From Gaiellaceae bacterium (lineage in GTDB: Bacteria; Actinomycetota; Thermoleophilia; Gaiellales; Gaiellaceae), in assembly GCA_030446625.1 (NCBI GenBank), contig JAUJMY010000004.1, forward strand, positions 1-64,000: DNA of 64,000 nucleotides. The letters are read 5' to 3'. Position 1 is the stretch's first letter. Each line of letters starts with the position of its first letter. A model generated the notes under the pieces. That model saw nothing but the letters and a program-made list of their open reading frames with translations, was not told the DNA's origin and searched no databases. The position numbers and the translations under genes are program-made. Positions 1-10,997 of the stretch are shown piece by piece.

Positions 1-2893
<2,893 letters not shown>

Positions 2894-2904
<11 letters not shown>

Positions 2905-3931
2905 CGCGCAACTCCTCGACCCACTCGTCGATGATCGGCCACGCGTCGTGCGGACCGGGGCCGGCCTCGGGGTGGAACTGGACGGAGCGCGCGCGCAGCT
3001 CCGGGTAGTCGAGGCCCTCCACGGTCCCGTCGTAGAGCGAGACGTGCGTGGCCTCGCGCGCGTCCGTCGCCTCGACCGCGAAGCCGTGGTTCTGGCTCGT
3101 CACGAGCACCCGCCCGCTCGCGCGCTCGACGACGGGGTGGTTCGCGCCGCGGTGGCCGAAGCGGAGCTTGAACGTCGCGTGCCCCGTCGCGCGCGCGAGG
3201 AGCTGGTGGCCGAGGCAGATCCCGAGCACCGGGACGCGCCCGAGCACCTCCGTCAGCGTCGCCACCTCGCCCTCGAGCGGCTCCGGGTCGCCGGGGCCGT
3301 TCGAGAGCAGGACGCCGTCGTAGCGCGCGAGCTCGTCGGCGTCGGCGTCGTGCGGCAGCACCGTGACGGACGCGCCCGCTCCGGCCAGGCGGCGCAGGAT
3401 CGAGCGCTTGCAGCCGTAGTCGACGACGGCGACGCGCGGCGCGCCGGCGTCCGCGTAGCGGTACGGCGCCTGCGTCGAGACCGACCCGGCGAGCGCCCGG
3501 CCGCCCATCGGGGGCTGCGCGCACACCGCCGCCAGGACCTCCGCGCCCGAAGCGGCGCCGCCCACCGCCCCGGCGCGCATCGCGCCGCCCTCCCGCAGCC
3601 GCAGGACGAGCGAGCGCGTGTCGACGCCCGCGAGCGCGACGACGCCGCGTTCGTGGAGCCAGTCCGTCCACGCGTGGCCACCGGCCTCGCGCATCACGAC
3701 GGCACGCGCGTGCACGCGCGTCGACTCCGACCGCGCGGCCGCGACGCCGTAGTTCCCGACCATGGGCGCCGTGAAGCAGACGAGTTGCTCCGCATAGCTC
3801 GGATCGGTGACGACCTCCTGGTAGCCCGTCATCGCAGTCGTGAAGACGGCTTCGCCGCACGCGAAGCCCTCGGCGCCGACGGACTCGCCGTGGAACACGC
3901 TCCCGTCCTCCAACACGAGGAAGCCGGTCAC
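2894..3931 (-). CDS. carA: Carbamoyl-phosphate synthase small (glutaminase) subunit
   Basis: Hydrolyses glutamine and channels ammonia to CarB. The protein is 345 aa, a little short for the family. The N-terminal half (from [18 protein letters not shown]) is the CPSase small-chain domain; the C-terminal half is a class I glutamine amidotransferase with the nucleophile Cys in GICLGHQLL (about residue 237) and the His/Glu pair in QFHPE (about 320). I chose the GTG at 3931 because homology begins exactly there and because it overlaps the pyrC stop as GTGA, which fits translational coupling. An in-frame start exists about 39 codons upstream, but that stretch is the pyrC 3' end read out of frame. 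Confidence 0.93.
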
Positions 3932-5229
3932 GCGGCGAACGCCACCCGGCCCGCCGCGATCGTCAGCGCGACCTTGCCGCGCAGCCGCTGCCGAAGGAGC
4001 CACGAGTTCGCCGACCGCGAGCGGAATCCGTGCTCGTGCACGCGCCACGTGGCCGCGGTGTCGAGCAGGACGAGGTTCGCCGGCGCCCCGACCGAGATCC
4101 GCGGCGGCTCGAGCCCGTACGCGCGCGCGGGCCCGTCGGACATCCGCGCGAGCAGCGTCTCGAGCGTCAGCAGGCCCGGCTCGACGAGGTGCGTGTACAG
4201 CGCGCCGAACGCCGTCTCGAGTCCCGTCACTCCGAACGGCGCGGCCTCGAACGGCACCTCCTTCTCGTGCCGGGCGTGCGGCGCGTGGTCGGTCGCAACC
4301 GCGCCGATCGTCCCGTCGCGGAGCGCGTCGAGCAGCGCGCGCCGGTCCTCCTCCGCACGCACGGGCGGGTTCATCTTCAGGTTCGAGTCGAGCGAGCGGA
4401 CAGCCTCGTCGGTGAGGCAGAGATGGTGCGGCGTCACCTCCGCCGTCGCCTCGACTCCGCGGTCGCGGGCCGCGCGAAGCGCGTCGACGGACTCGCGCGC
4501 CGACAGGTGGAGGAGGTGGAGCGGGCGCCGCTCGTAGTGCGCGAGCGCGAGGTCGCGCTCGACCATCAGGCTCTCGGCGACGGACGGGTAGCCGGCGAAG
4601 CCGAGCTCCGCGGAGACCGCCCCCTCGTGCATCTGTCCGTCCCGCGAGAGGCTCTGCTCCTCGCAGTGCAGGGCGAGACGGCGGCCGGTGACGGCGCCGT
4701 ACTGGAGCGCCCGCCGCATCAACCCCGCCGACGCGACGGGACGCCCGTCGTCGGTGAAGCCGATCGCGCCCGCGTCGGCGAGCTCCGCCATCTCCGTCAG
4801 CTCCTCGCCCGCCTGCCCCTTCGTGATCGCGGCGAGGAACCCGACCGGCACCTCGGCCTCGGCGCGCGCGGCGTCGACGAGGGCGCCGAGCACCGCCGCG
4901 GAGTCGACGGCCGGATCCGTGTTCGGCATCGCGAGGATCGCGCAGTAGCCGCCGGCCGCCGCGGCGCGCGACCCCGACGCGATCGTCTCCTCGTCCTCGC
5001 GTCCGGGCGTGCGCAGGTGGACGTGCGGGTCCACGAAGGCCGGCGCGAGCACCATGCCGCGCCCGTCGACGACGCGGTGCTCGTTCGTGTCGAGGTCGGC
5101 GCCGAGCTGCGCGATGACGCCGGCGTCGACGCGCACGTCGAGCACCTCGTCGAGCGCCTGGACCGGGTCGAGCACACGCGCGCCGCGGACGACGACGTCG
5201 TCGCGCGGAGTGTCTCTCGAGACGAGCAT
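3928..5229 (-). CDS. pyrC: Dihydroorotase
   Basis: Cyclises carbamoyl aspartate to dihydroorotate, the third step of UMP synthesis. The 433-aa product is a type I amidohydrolase: metal-binding DPHVHLRTPGREDEET near residue 56, then GGYCAILAMPNTDP, LHLLHLSARESVDALR, VTPHHLCLTDE, and GAVATDHAPHARHEKE carrying the late Asp. The start is the ATG at 5229, which shares one base with the pyrB stop (TGATG). A longer open frame upstream is the antisense-like overlap with pyrB and has no family similarity. Third gene of the pyrR-pyrB-pyrC-carA-carB operon. Confidence 0.95.
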   Translation of the reverse strand: MLVSRDTPRDDVVVRGARVLDPVQALDEVLDVRVDAGVIAQLGADLDTNEHRVVDGRGMVLAPAFVDPHVHLRTPGREDEETIASGSRAAAAGGYCAILAMPNTDPAVDSAAVLGALVDAARAEAEVPVGFLAAITKGQAGEELTEMAELADAGAIGFTDDGRPVASAGLMRRALQYGAVTGRRLALHCEEQSLSRDGQMHEGAVSAELGFAGYPSVAESLMVERDLALAHYERRPLHLLHLSARESVDALRAARDRGVEATAEVTPHHLCLTDEAVRSLDSNLKMNPPVRAEEDRRALLDALRDGTIGAVATDHAPHARHEKEVPFEAAPFGVTGLETAFGALYTHLVEPGLLTLETLLARMSDGPARAYGLEPPRISVGAPANLVLLDTAATWRVHEHGFRSRSANSWLLRQRLRGKVALTIAAGRVAFAA

Positions 5230-6221
5230 CACGCCACCTCCAGCGCGGCCTCGGCGGGAACGGGGATCGGCCCGTGCGTCAGCAGGTCGTAGAGCACGGC
5301 CATGCGCGTGACGAGCCCCGCGCGGACCTGCGACTGGATCAGCGAATCCGCGGCATCCGCGACCGCCGGATCGATCTCGACGCCGCGGTTCATCGGCCCC
5401 GGGTGCATCACCTTCTGCCCCGGCCGCAGCCGCTCCGGCGTCACGCCCCAGCGCGCCGTGTACTCGCGCAGGCTCGGGACGTAGTTCGCGCCCGCCTGCA
5501 TGCGCTCGCGCTGCATGCGGAGGACGTAGACGACGTCTGCGTCGCGAATCGCACCGATGTCGCTCGACGTCTCGCACCCGAGCTGCTCGATGCCGCGCGG
5601 GAGGAGCGGCGGGGGGCCGACGAGCGTCGTCCGCGCGCCCACGAGGTCGAGCGCCTGGACGAGCGAGCGCGCGACGCGCGAGTGCAGGACGTCGCCCACG
5701 ACCGCCACGTGAACACCTTCGAGCCGGCCGACCTCCTGCTGGATCGTGTAGAGGTCGAGCAGCGCCTGCGTCGGGTGCTGGTGCTTCCCGTCTCCCGCGT
5801 TCACGACGCGCGCGGAGCAGTAGCGGGCGACGAGCTGCGGCGCGCCGATCTGCGGGTGCCGGATCACGATCACGTCGGGGTCGTACGCCCCGAGCGTCAG
5901 AACGGTGTCCTTGAGCGATTCGCCCTTGTCGACGGCGGAGCCGGCGGCCTTGATCGACATCGTGTCGGCGGAGAGACGCTTCGCCGCGAGCTCGAAGCTC
6001 GACGACGTGCGCGTCGACGACTCGTAGAAGACGTTGACGACGGTGCGGCCGCGCAGCGTCGGCAGCTTCTTGACCTCGCGCTCGAGCGAGTGCTCGAACG
6101 TGCGCGCCGTCGCGAGCAGGCGCTCGACGTCCTCGCGCGTCAGGTCGCGGATCGAGATCAGGTGCCGCCGCGGCGGCTGGGCGGGCGGGAGGTCCTCCCG
6201 CATGACGCGGATGTCAGCCAC
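5229..6221 (-). CDS. pyrB: Aspartate carbamoyltransferase catalytic subunit
   Basis: Condenses carbamoyl phosphate with aspartate. The 330-aa protein shows the carbamoyl-phosphate loop STRTSSSFE (about residues 69-77), the HPTQALLDLYT motif (about 147) and the aspartate-binding MHPGPMNRG near the C terminus. The start ATG at 6221 lies 8 bases inside the end of pyrR, and the stop shares a base with the pyrC start. No pyrI regulatory chain is seen in this operon, so control is probably through PyrR, as expected for Gram-positive pyr operons. Confidence 0.95.
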   Translation of the reverse strand: MADIRVMREDLPPAQPPRRHLISIRDLTREDVERLLATARTFEHSLEREVKKLPTLRGRTVVNVFYESSTRTSSSFELAAKRLSADTMSIKAAGSAVDKGESLKDTVLTLGAYDPDVIVIRHPQIGAPQLVARYCSARVVNAGDGKHQHPTQALLDLYTIQQEVGRLEGVHVAVVGDVLHSRVARSLVQALDLVGARTTLVGPPPLLPRGIEQLGCETSSDIGAIRDADVVYVLRMQRERMQAGANYVPSLREYTARWGVTPERLRPGQKVMHPGPMNRGVEIDPAVADAADSLIQSQVRAGLVTRMAVLYDLLTHGPIPVPAEAALEVA

Positions 6222-6792
6222 TTCGAAGCTCCTCTTCGGGGGTCGAGAGCAGGAGGACGCGGTCGACCTCGTCGACCTCGACGAGCTGGACCTGCACGCG
6301 CTCGCCGCGGCTCGTCGGCAGGTTCTTGCCGACGTAGTCGGGCCGGATCGGCAGCTCGCGGTGACCGCGGTCGACGAGGACGGCGAGCTGCACGCGCGCG
6401 GGTCGCCCGTAGTCGAAGAGCGCCTCGACGGCGGCGCGGATCGTGCGCCCCGTGTAGAGGACGTCGTCGACGAGGATGCACGTGCGCCCCTCGAGCGGGA
6501 AGTCGAGCTGCGTCGCCCGGACGATCGGCTGCGCGTGCAGCGGCGCCTCGCCGCCGCGGATCTGGACGTCGTCGCGGTAGAAGGTGATGTCCACGGCGCC
6601 GGTCGCGACCTCGACTCCCGCCCGCTCCGCGATCAGGCGCCGCAGTCGGTGCGCGAGCGGGACGCCGCGCGTGTGGATGCCGACGAGCGCGACGGCTTCG
6701 AGCTCCGCGTTGCGCTCGATGACCTCGTGCGCGATGCGCGAGAGCGTCCGCTCGATCGCGTCGGCGTCGAGGAGGAGCTTCTCCTCCGCCAC
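6214..6792 (-). CDS. pyrR: Bifunctional pyr operon regulator / uracil phosphoribosyltransferase
   Basis: RNA-binding regulator that senses UMP/UTP and also has uracil phosphoribosyltransferase activity. The 192-aa protein carries the PRPP loop CILVDDVLYTGRT (about residues 104-116) and the PyrR signatures IHTRGVPLAHR, AVDITFYRDD and VLVDRGHRELPIRPDYVGKN. The GTG at 6792 gives the usual PyrR N terminus, but it has no Shine-Dalgarno of its own. The good ribosome site lies 65 bases upstream, in front of a separate 15-codon ORF ending 11 bases before the GTG. Reinitiation, or a one-base error joining the two frames, are the two readings I can see. First structural gene of the pyr operon. Confidence 0.92.
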   Translation of the reverse strand: MAEEKLLLDADAIERTLSRIAHEVIERNAELEAVALVGIHTRGVPLAHRLRRLIAERAGVEVATGAVDITFYRDDVQIRGGEAPLHAQPIVRATQLDFPLEGRTCILVDDVLYTGRTIRAAVEALFDYGRPARVQLAVLVDRGHRELPIRPDYVGKNLPTSRGERVQVQLVEVDEVDRVLLLSTPEEELRSG

Positions 6793-6803
6793 CGGTGCCG
6801 CGG

Positions 6804-6851
6804 TCAGAGCGCGCGCGAGGTCGGCGGCCGGCGCTGGGTCGTGTGCTGCAT
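6804..6851 (-). CDS. Putative pyr operon leader peptide
   Basis: A 15-codon ORF encoding MQHTTQRRPPTSRAL, preceded at 5-base spacing by AAGGAG (6857-6862), the best ribosome site in the pyr leader. Its TGA lies 11 bases before the pyrR GTG. Its Shine-Dalgarno abuts the PyrR-binding hairpin, so repressor binding would block its translation and, through coupling, pyrR and the operon. Too short for homology; it could also be the true pyrR start if one base is missing here. Confidence 0.4.
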   Translation of the reverse strand: MQHTTQRRPPTSRAL

Positions 6852-6862
6852 CTGGACTCCTT

Positions 6863-6882
6863 CCCGGCCTCGCTGGACCGAG
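6863..6882 (-). promoter_or_regulatory. PyrR-binding RNA hairpin next to the Shine-Dalgarno
   Basis: The transcript reads CUCGG, then UCCAGCGAGG, then CCGGG: a 5-bp stem (one U.G pair) closing a loop with the conserved UCCnGnGAGG element of PyrR anti-antiterminator sites. The stem ends one base before AAGGAG at 6857-6862. Family knowledge: Bacillus PyrR acts by attenuation, while mycobacterial PyrR is reported to repress translation from a site near the ribosome site. The position here fits translational repression. Confidence 0.75.
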
Positions 6883-6967
6883 TTAAAGGGGTTGTGTGTC
6901 GGAAGCAGCCTACGCGTCGCTGCGGACGGAGTCGCGGTGGAGGCCGCGCGCTCTACGATGGCGCACC

Positions 6968-8985
6968 GTGGCGAGGCTCGCCGTCGTGCCGGCGTGGGTC
7001 GGCCTGATCGCGCTCGTGCTCGTCTCGAGCCTGCTCCGGCTCCTCGCCTCGCTCCCTCTGCCGGGGCCCTGGATCGCGCCCGACGAGATGGTGTACGGCC
7101 TGCTCGGCCGCGGGCTGTACGAGCGCGGCGAGCTCGAGATCCTGTCGGGGCCGACGCCGTTCGTCAGCCTCGTGTACCCGGCGCTCGTCGGCTTGCCGCT
7201 CGCGCTCGACGACCTCGAGCATGGGTACGCGCTCCTGAAGGCGCTCCAAGCCGTCGTGATGTCCGCCGCCGCGATTCCCGTGTTCCTGTGGGGACGCGAG
7301 CTGATGGCGGAGCGGTGGGCGCTCGCAGCCGCGGCGCTGACCGTCGCGATCCCGGGACTCGCCTACTCCGGGCTGATCATGAGCGAGGTCGCCTACTACC
7401 CGCTCGCCGTCGTCGCGTGCTGGGCGATCGCGCGCGTGCTCGTCGCGCCGACGCGGGCGCGGCAGATGCTGCTCGTCGCGGCGCTCGTGGCCGCCGCCGC
7501 GACGCGCGTGCAGGCCGTCGCGCTCGTGCCGACGCTCGTGACCGCCCTCGGCGTCTACCGCGTGCTGGGCGGGCGAGTCACGCTGCGGCGGCTCGCGCCG
7601 ACCGGCGCCGCGCTCTGCGCAGCCGCGCTCGCGTGGACGCTGTGGCAGGCCGGCAACGCCGGATCGTGGACGAAGCTCCTGGGCGTGTACGCGGCCGCGG
7701 GCGAGACGTCGTACTCGCTCCGCGACGCGCTCGTCTGGACGGCGCATCACGCGAGCGCCGCGGCGCTCTTCACCGCCGTCGCGCCGGCGTCCGCGCTCGT
7801 CCTGCTCGTCGCCGGCGCGGCGCGCCGCCGCGATCTCCCGCCGCCACAGACCGCGTTCCTCGCCGTCACGGTGTCGTACTCGCTGTGGCTCGTGGTCGAG
7901 GTCGGAGTGTTCGCATCGCGGCACATCCTCCGCGTGGCCGAGCGCGATCTGCTCACGCTCGCGCCGCTGCTCTTCCTCGCGCTCGTGCTGTGGCTGCGCG
8001 CGCGGCGCGCCGCGCCCGCGACTTGCCGCCGGAGTGACGGCGCTCGCCGTCGCGGGGCTCGCGCTCGCGATTCCCGAGCGGCACCTCACGGGCGCTGCCG
8101 CGGTTCCCGACGCACCGACGCTCGCGGCGCTGCGCGCGCTCTCCGGGTTCCCGGACGTAGACGTCCCCGTGTACGTCGCGATGCTCGTCTTCGGCGGCGC
8201 GCTGCTCTTCGCACTCGTCCCGCGGCGACTGCTCCCGCTCCTGCCGGCCGTCCTGGTCGCGACGTTCGCCGGCCTCTCGTACGCGGCGTCGACCGAGTTC
8301 GCGGACCGCGGGCACGCCTTCCGCTCGCAGCTCGTCGGCGGCGACCCGCGCTGGATCGACGTCGCGGCCGACGCCCCCGTCGCCTACGTCTACGACGGCG
8401 ACAGGAACTGGAACGCGGTGTGGGCGCACGCGTTCTGGAACCGGCGCGTCGAGCAGGTGCTCGACCTGCCGCGCGCGCTCGTGCCCGGGCCGCTTCCGCA
8501 AACGCGCCTCCGACGCCGGCCGGACGGTCGCCTCGTGCGCCTCGACGCCGCGCCGATCACGACGCGCTACGTCGTCGCCGGCGCAGCGCTTCGAGCTGCT
8601 CGGGACGCGCGTGCGGACCGTGCGGCAGCCCGGCGCGCACCACGGCGCCGTCGTCCTCTGGCGCGTCGCCGAGCCGCTACGGCTCTCGCACACGCGCACG
8701 GGAGTCGAGGCGAACGGCGACATGTACGGCGCGGCGCGGCTCACCGTCTACGCGTGCGGTCGCGGCGTTTTCCGCCTGACGCTGATCGCGAAGGAGGCGC
8801 GACGCGTCGAGGTGCGGCGCGACGGCCGGCGCGTGAACGTCGTGCGCTTCAAGACGAGCGACGAGACCTGGTCCGTAGAGATCCCCGCCCCGGCCGACGC
8901 GAACGGTCGCGGCGCCTGCACGCTCGAGCTTCGTCCCGACGCGTTCCTCGGCTCGACCCGCTTCGAGTTCGTGCGGAGCGACTAG
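6968..8985 (+). pseudogene. GT-C-like polytopic membrane protein (mannosyltransferase type), two frameshifts
   Basis: Three consecutive segments in three frames together make one plausible protein of about 670 residues. Segment 1 (from a GTG at 6968) has about ten hydrophobic helices and a GT-C-like first loop, PGPWIAPDEMVYGLLGRG, carrying the acidic pair expected of lipid-linked-sugar glycosyltransferases. Segment 2, after a shift between about 8010 and 8030, continues with two helices and a periplasmic stretch. Segment 3, after an extra base near 8583, encodes a soluble beta-rich end (ANGDMYGAARLTVYACGRG) ending at 8985. Both shifts equal one surplus base. TACGAT at 6954-6959 sits 8 bases before the GTG, suggesting leaderless expression. 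Substrate unknown. Two shifts in one gene while neighbouring core genes are intact favour a real pseudogene, but GC-run errors remain possible. Confidence 0.7.
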
Positions 8986-9188
8986 CGGCTCAGGCCGGCT
9001 CCCGGGCTCGGTGAGAGCCTCGATCGCATCCTGCGCGGCTTCGAGCGACGACTCCGGAACGAGGACGGTGAGCGGGTCGTCCTCCGCCGCCTGGAGCTCG
9101 GCGTCGATCCCGGCGTGGCGGAGGAGCGTTCGATCTCCTCGGCCTCCGTGACGTCGCCGGCCACGGCGACCTGCACCATCCGCGCCAT
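8982..9188 (-). pseudogene. DUF2007-like small signal-transduction protein, frameshifted
   Basis: From the ATG at 9188 the product begins ARMVQVAVAGDVTEAEEIER, the usual opening of small DUF2007-type proteins. Around 9130 one base appears to be missing. The neighbouring frame then continues RHAGIDAELQAAEDD and LTVLVPESSLEAAQDAIEAL, which completes the fold expected for the family. In the annotated frame the rest is Arg/Ser-rich nonsense to a TAG at 8982. The function of the family is not established. It overlaps the tail of the convergent membrane-protein pseudogene by 4 bases. No RBS is evident. Confidence 0.55.
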
Positions 9189-9198
9189 CGGTGCGCGA

Positions 9199-10185
9199 TT
9201 ATGGCACCTCGGCGGAGACGTGCTCCGGCCTCCGCTCGTGCGCCGCGCCGCCCTTGACGAGTCGCGGCGGCCCGCGCTCCGCGAACGGCACCTCGATCAG
9301 GTCGAAGTCCTTCGGGACGACCGTGTCGGAAAAGATCGCGCGCGCCGGGCGCGGCACGTCGCGCGCGATGTACCGGTTCGAGAGATGCGTGAGCGCGAGC
9401 AACGCCACCTCTGCCGCGCGCGCGACTCCGGCGGCCTCGGCCGCCGTGGAGTGGTCGGTTTCCCGCGCCCGTGCGCGCTCGTCCTCGCAGAACGTCGCCT
9501 CGTGGACGAGCAGGTCCGCGCCGCGCGCGGCGTCGCGGACGGACTGCGCCGGGGCCGTGTCGCCGCTCAGCACGACCTTGCGACCGGGACGCGGGGGCCC
9601 CAGGACCGCGTCGGGCGTGACCGTCGTCCCGTCCCCGAGCGTCACCGCCTCGCCGCGCTGAAGCGCGCCGCGCTCGGGGCCCGGCCCGACGCCCAGCCGG
9701 TCGGCGGCTTCCACGTCGAAGCGGCCGGGGCGCGGGAGCTCGACGAGCGCGTAGCCGACCGCGACGACGCCGTGCTGGACCGGGAAGACGACGAGGTCGT
9801 ACTCAGGCCGCTCGAGCACGTCGCCCGCCCGGAGCTCGACCAGCTCCACCTCGTACGTCAGCCGCCCGAAGATCCGCCGCAGCGCGCCGAAGAGCTCGCG
9901 CAGCCCCGGGGGCCCGTAAACCGTCAGCGGTAGCTCGCGGCCGCGGAGCGAGAAGGTCTTCAGCATCCCCGGCAGGCCGAGGTAGTGGTCCGCGTGGTAG
10001 TGCGTGAGGAAGATCTCGCGCAGCTCGACCAGGCCGATCTCGGAGCGCAGGAGCTGGCGCTGCGTCCCCTCCGCGCAGTCGAACAGGAGCCGCTCGCCGC
10101 CCCGCCGGAGGAGCGTCGCCGCGGGCGCGCGCTGCGGCGTCGGCATCGATCCCGACGTGCCCAGGAAGACGAGATCGAGATCCAC
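9199..10185 (-). CDS. rnz: Ribonuclease Z (tRNA 3' endonuclease)
   Basis: Cleaves the 3' trailer from pre-tRNAs, which matters here because the tRNA genes in this window lack an encoded CCA. The 328-aa metallo-beta-lactamase-fold protein has the zinc motif HYHADH at residues 62-67, an early GTSGSMPTPQRAPAA, a late Asp in VLSGDTAP and a late His in ALTHLSNRY, matching the long-form RNase Z pattern. The GTG start at 10185 is 6 bases after TAGACT (10192-10197), so the message is probably leaderless. It stands alone between two genes with their own promoters. Confidence 0.92.
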   Translation of the reverse strand: MDLDLVFLGTSGSMPTPQRAPAATLLRRGGERLLFDCAEGTQRQLLRSEIGLVELREIFLTHYHADHYLGLPGMLKTFSLRGRELPLTVYGPPGLRELFGALRRIFGRLTYEVELVELRAGDVLERPEYDLVVFPVQHGVVAVGYALVELPRPGRFDVEAADRLGVGPGPERGALQRGEAVTLGDGTTVTPDAVLGPPRPGRKVVLSGDTAPAQSVRDAARGADLLVHEATFCEDERARARETDHSTAAEAAGVARAAEVALLALTHLSNRYIARDVPRPARAIFSDTVVPKDFDLIEVPFAERGPPRLVKGGAAHERRPEHVSAEVP

Positions 10186-10214
10186 GGCAGAAGTCTAGGT
10201 TCGCGCCGTGCCGG

Positions 10215-10460
10215 CTACCCCCTCGGCAGGACGAGGCGCTGCCCCGGGCGGAGCAGCGTGCCCTCGAGCCCGTTGCGCTCGCGCAGGCGCCACACGCCCT
10301 CCCGCGGATCGCCGCCGTAATGCGTCTTCGCGATCGACCAGAGCGTGTCTCCGGCGCCGACGACGTACGCGCGCTCGGGGCCGGCGCCCTCGGACGAGCG
10401 GGCGAGGACGGCCCACGCCACGAGGACGGCGAGCGCCACGGCGAGGATCCTGGCGAACAT
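10215..10460 (-). CDS. SOS-induced LysM peptide, YneA/ChiZ-like cell-division inhibitor
   Basis: An 81-aa protein with one membrane helix (residues 3-20) and a LysM domain (about 31-78: AYVVGAGDTLWSIAKTHYGG to LRPGQRLVLPRG). Known relatives with this architecture, such as YneA of Bacillus and the LysM protein beside mycobacterial lexA, delay division during DNA damage and bind peptidoglycan. The promoter carries two perfect CGAACnnnnGTTCG boxes, direct evidence for LexA control. The ATG at 10460 is 8 bases after the -10 element, so translation is probably leaderless. lexA itself is not in the window. The division-inhibitor role is inferred from architecture plus regulation; enzymatic activity is not implied by so short a protein. 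Confidence 0.85.
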   Translation of the reverse strand: MFARILAVALAVLVAWAVLARSSEGAGPERAYVVGAGDTLWSIAKTHYGGDPREGVWRLRERNGLEGTLLRPGQRLVLPRG

Positions 10461-10497
10461 CTGTTCGTACGGTAGTACGAACGCGTGTTCGTGTCAA
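10454..10497 (-). promoter_or_regulatory. LexA-controlled promoter with two SOS boxes
   Basis: Reading the minus strand: TTGACA (10492-10497), a 17-base spacer, TACCGT (10469-10474), then the ATG at 10460. Box 1, CGAACACGCGTTCG (10478-10491), fills most of the spacer; box 2, CGAACAGATGTTCG (10454-10467), covers the start codon. Both match the Gram-positive and actinobacterial CGAAC-N4-GTTCG operator exactly. The -35 hexamer overlaps the stop codon of the upstream phosphoesterase gene. Confidence 0.88.
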
Positions 10498-10994
10498 GAG
10501 GGCGGCGGCAGCGGCTCGAGCCGCGGCGACAGTTCCGCCCCACGAGCTTCGAGCACGAGCATCGAGTGACGGGGTGCGGAGCGGCGCTCGGTGGGACTCC
10601 CAGGGTTGAGGATCCACACGCCGTCCGTCCTGTCCACCTGCGGGATGTGGGTATGGCCGTAGACGACCGCCACGCAGCGGGGAAAGCGCTGCGCCAGCCG
10701 CGCCTCGCGCCCCGTACGCGGCCCCGCGTCGTGAACCATCCCGATCCGCGCCCCTGCGATCTCGACGACGCGCTCGAGCGGCAGTCCCGACTGGAGCGCC
10801 GGCTCGTCCATGTTCCCGGCGACGGCGGCGACCGGGGGTCCGAGCGCCTCCAGCTCCACCAGGAACGCGAGCGACGTCAGGTCGCCCGCGTGGAGAATTA
10901 GGTCTGCCTCGCGCAGCCGCTCCACGCACGCGTCCGGCAGTCGGCGCGCGCCGCGCGGGAGATGCGTGTCCGAGATGACCGCGATCGTCGCCAT
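10494..10994 (-). CDS. YfcE/MJ0936-family metallophosphoesterase
   Basis: A 166-aa calcineurin-like phosphoesterase. The metal ligands are all visible in order: D-x-H in ISDTHLPRG (residues 9-11), HAGDLTS, GNMDEPA, a mid His in MVHDAG, and YGHTHIP. Relatives hydrolyse phosphodiesters in vitro; the natural substrate is usually unknown. It starts 3 bases after the upstream DUF1611 gene stops, so it is likely the last gene of the dgcA-dgcN transcript. Its final codons overlap the -35 element of the SOS promoter. Confidence 0.85.
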   Translation of the reverse strand: MATIAVISDTHLPRGARRLPDACVERLREADLILHAGDLTSLAFLVELEALGPPVAAVAGNMDEPALQSGLPLERVVEIAGARIGMVHDAGPRTGREARLAQRFPRCVAVVYGHTHIPQVDRTDGVWILNPGSPTERRSAPRHSMLVLEARGAELSPRLEPLPPPS

Positions 10995-10997
10995 CGC

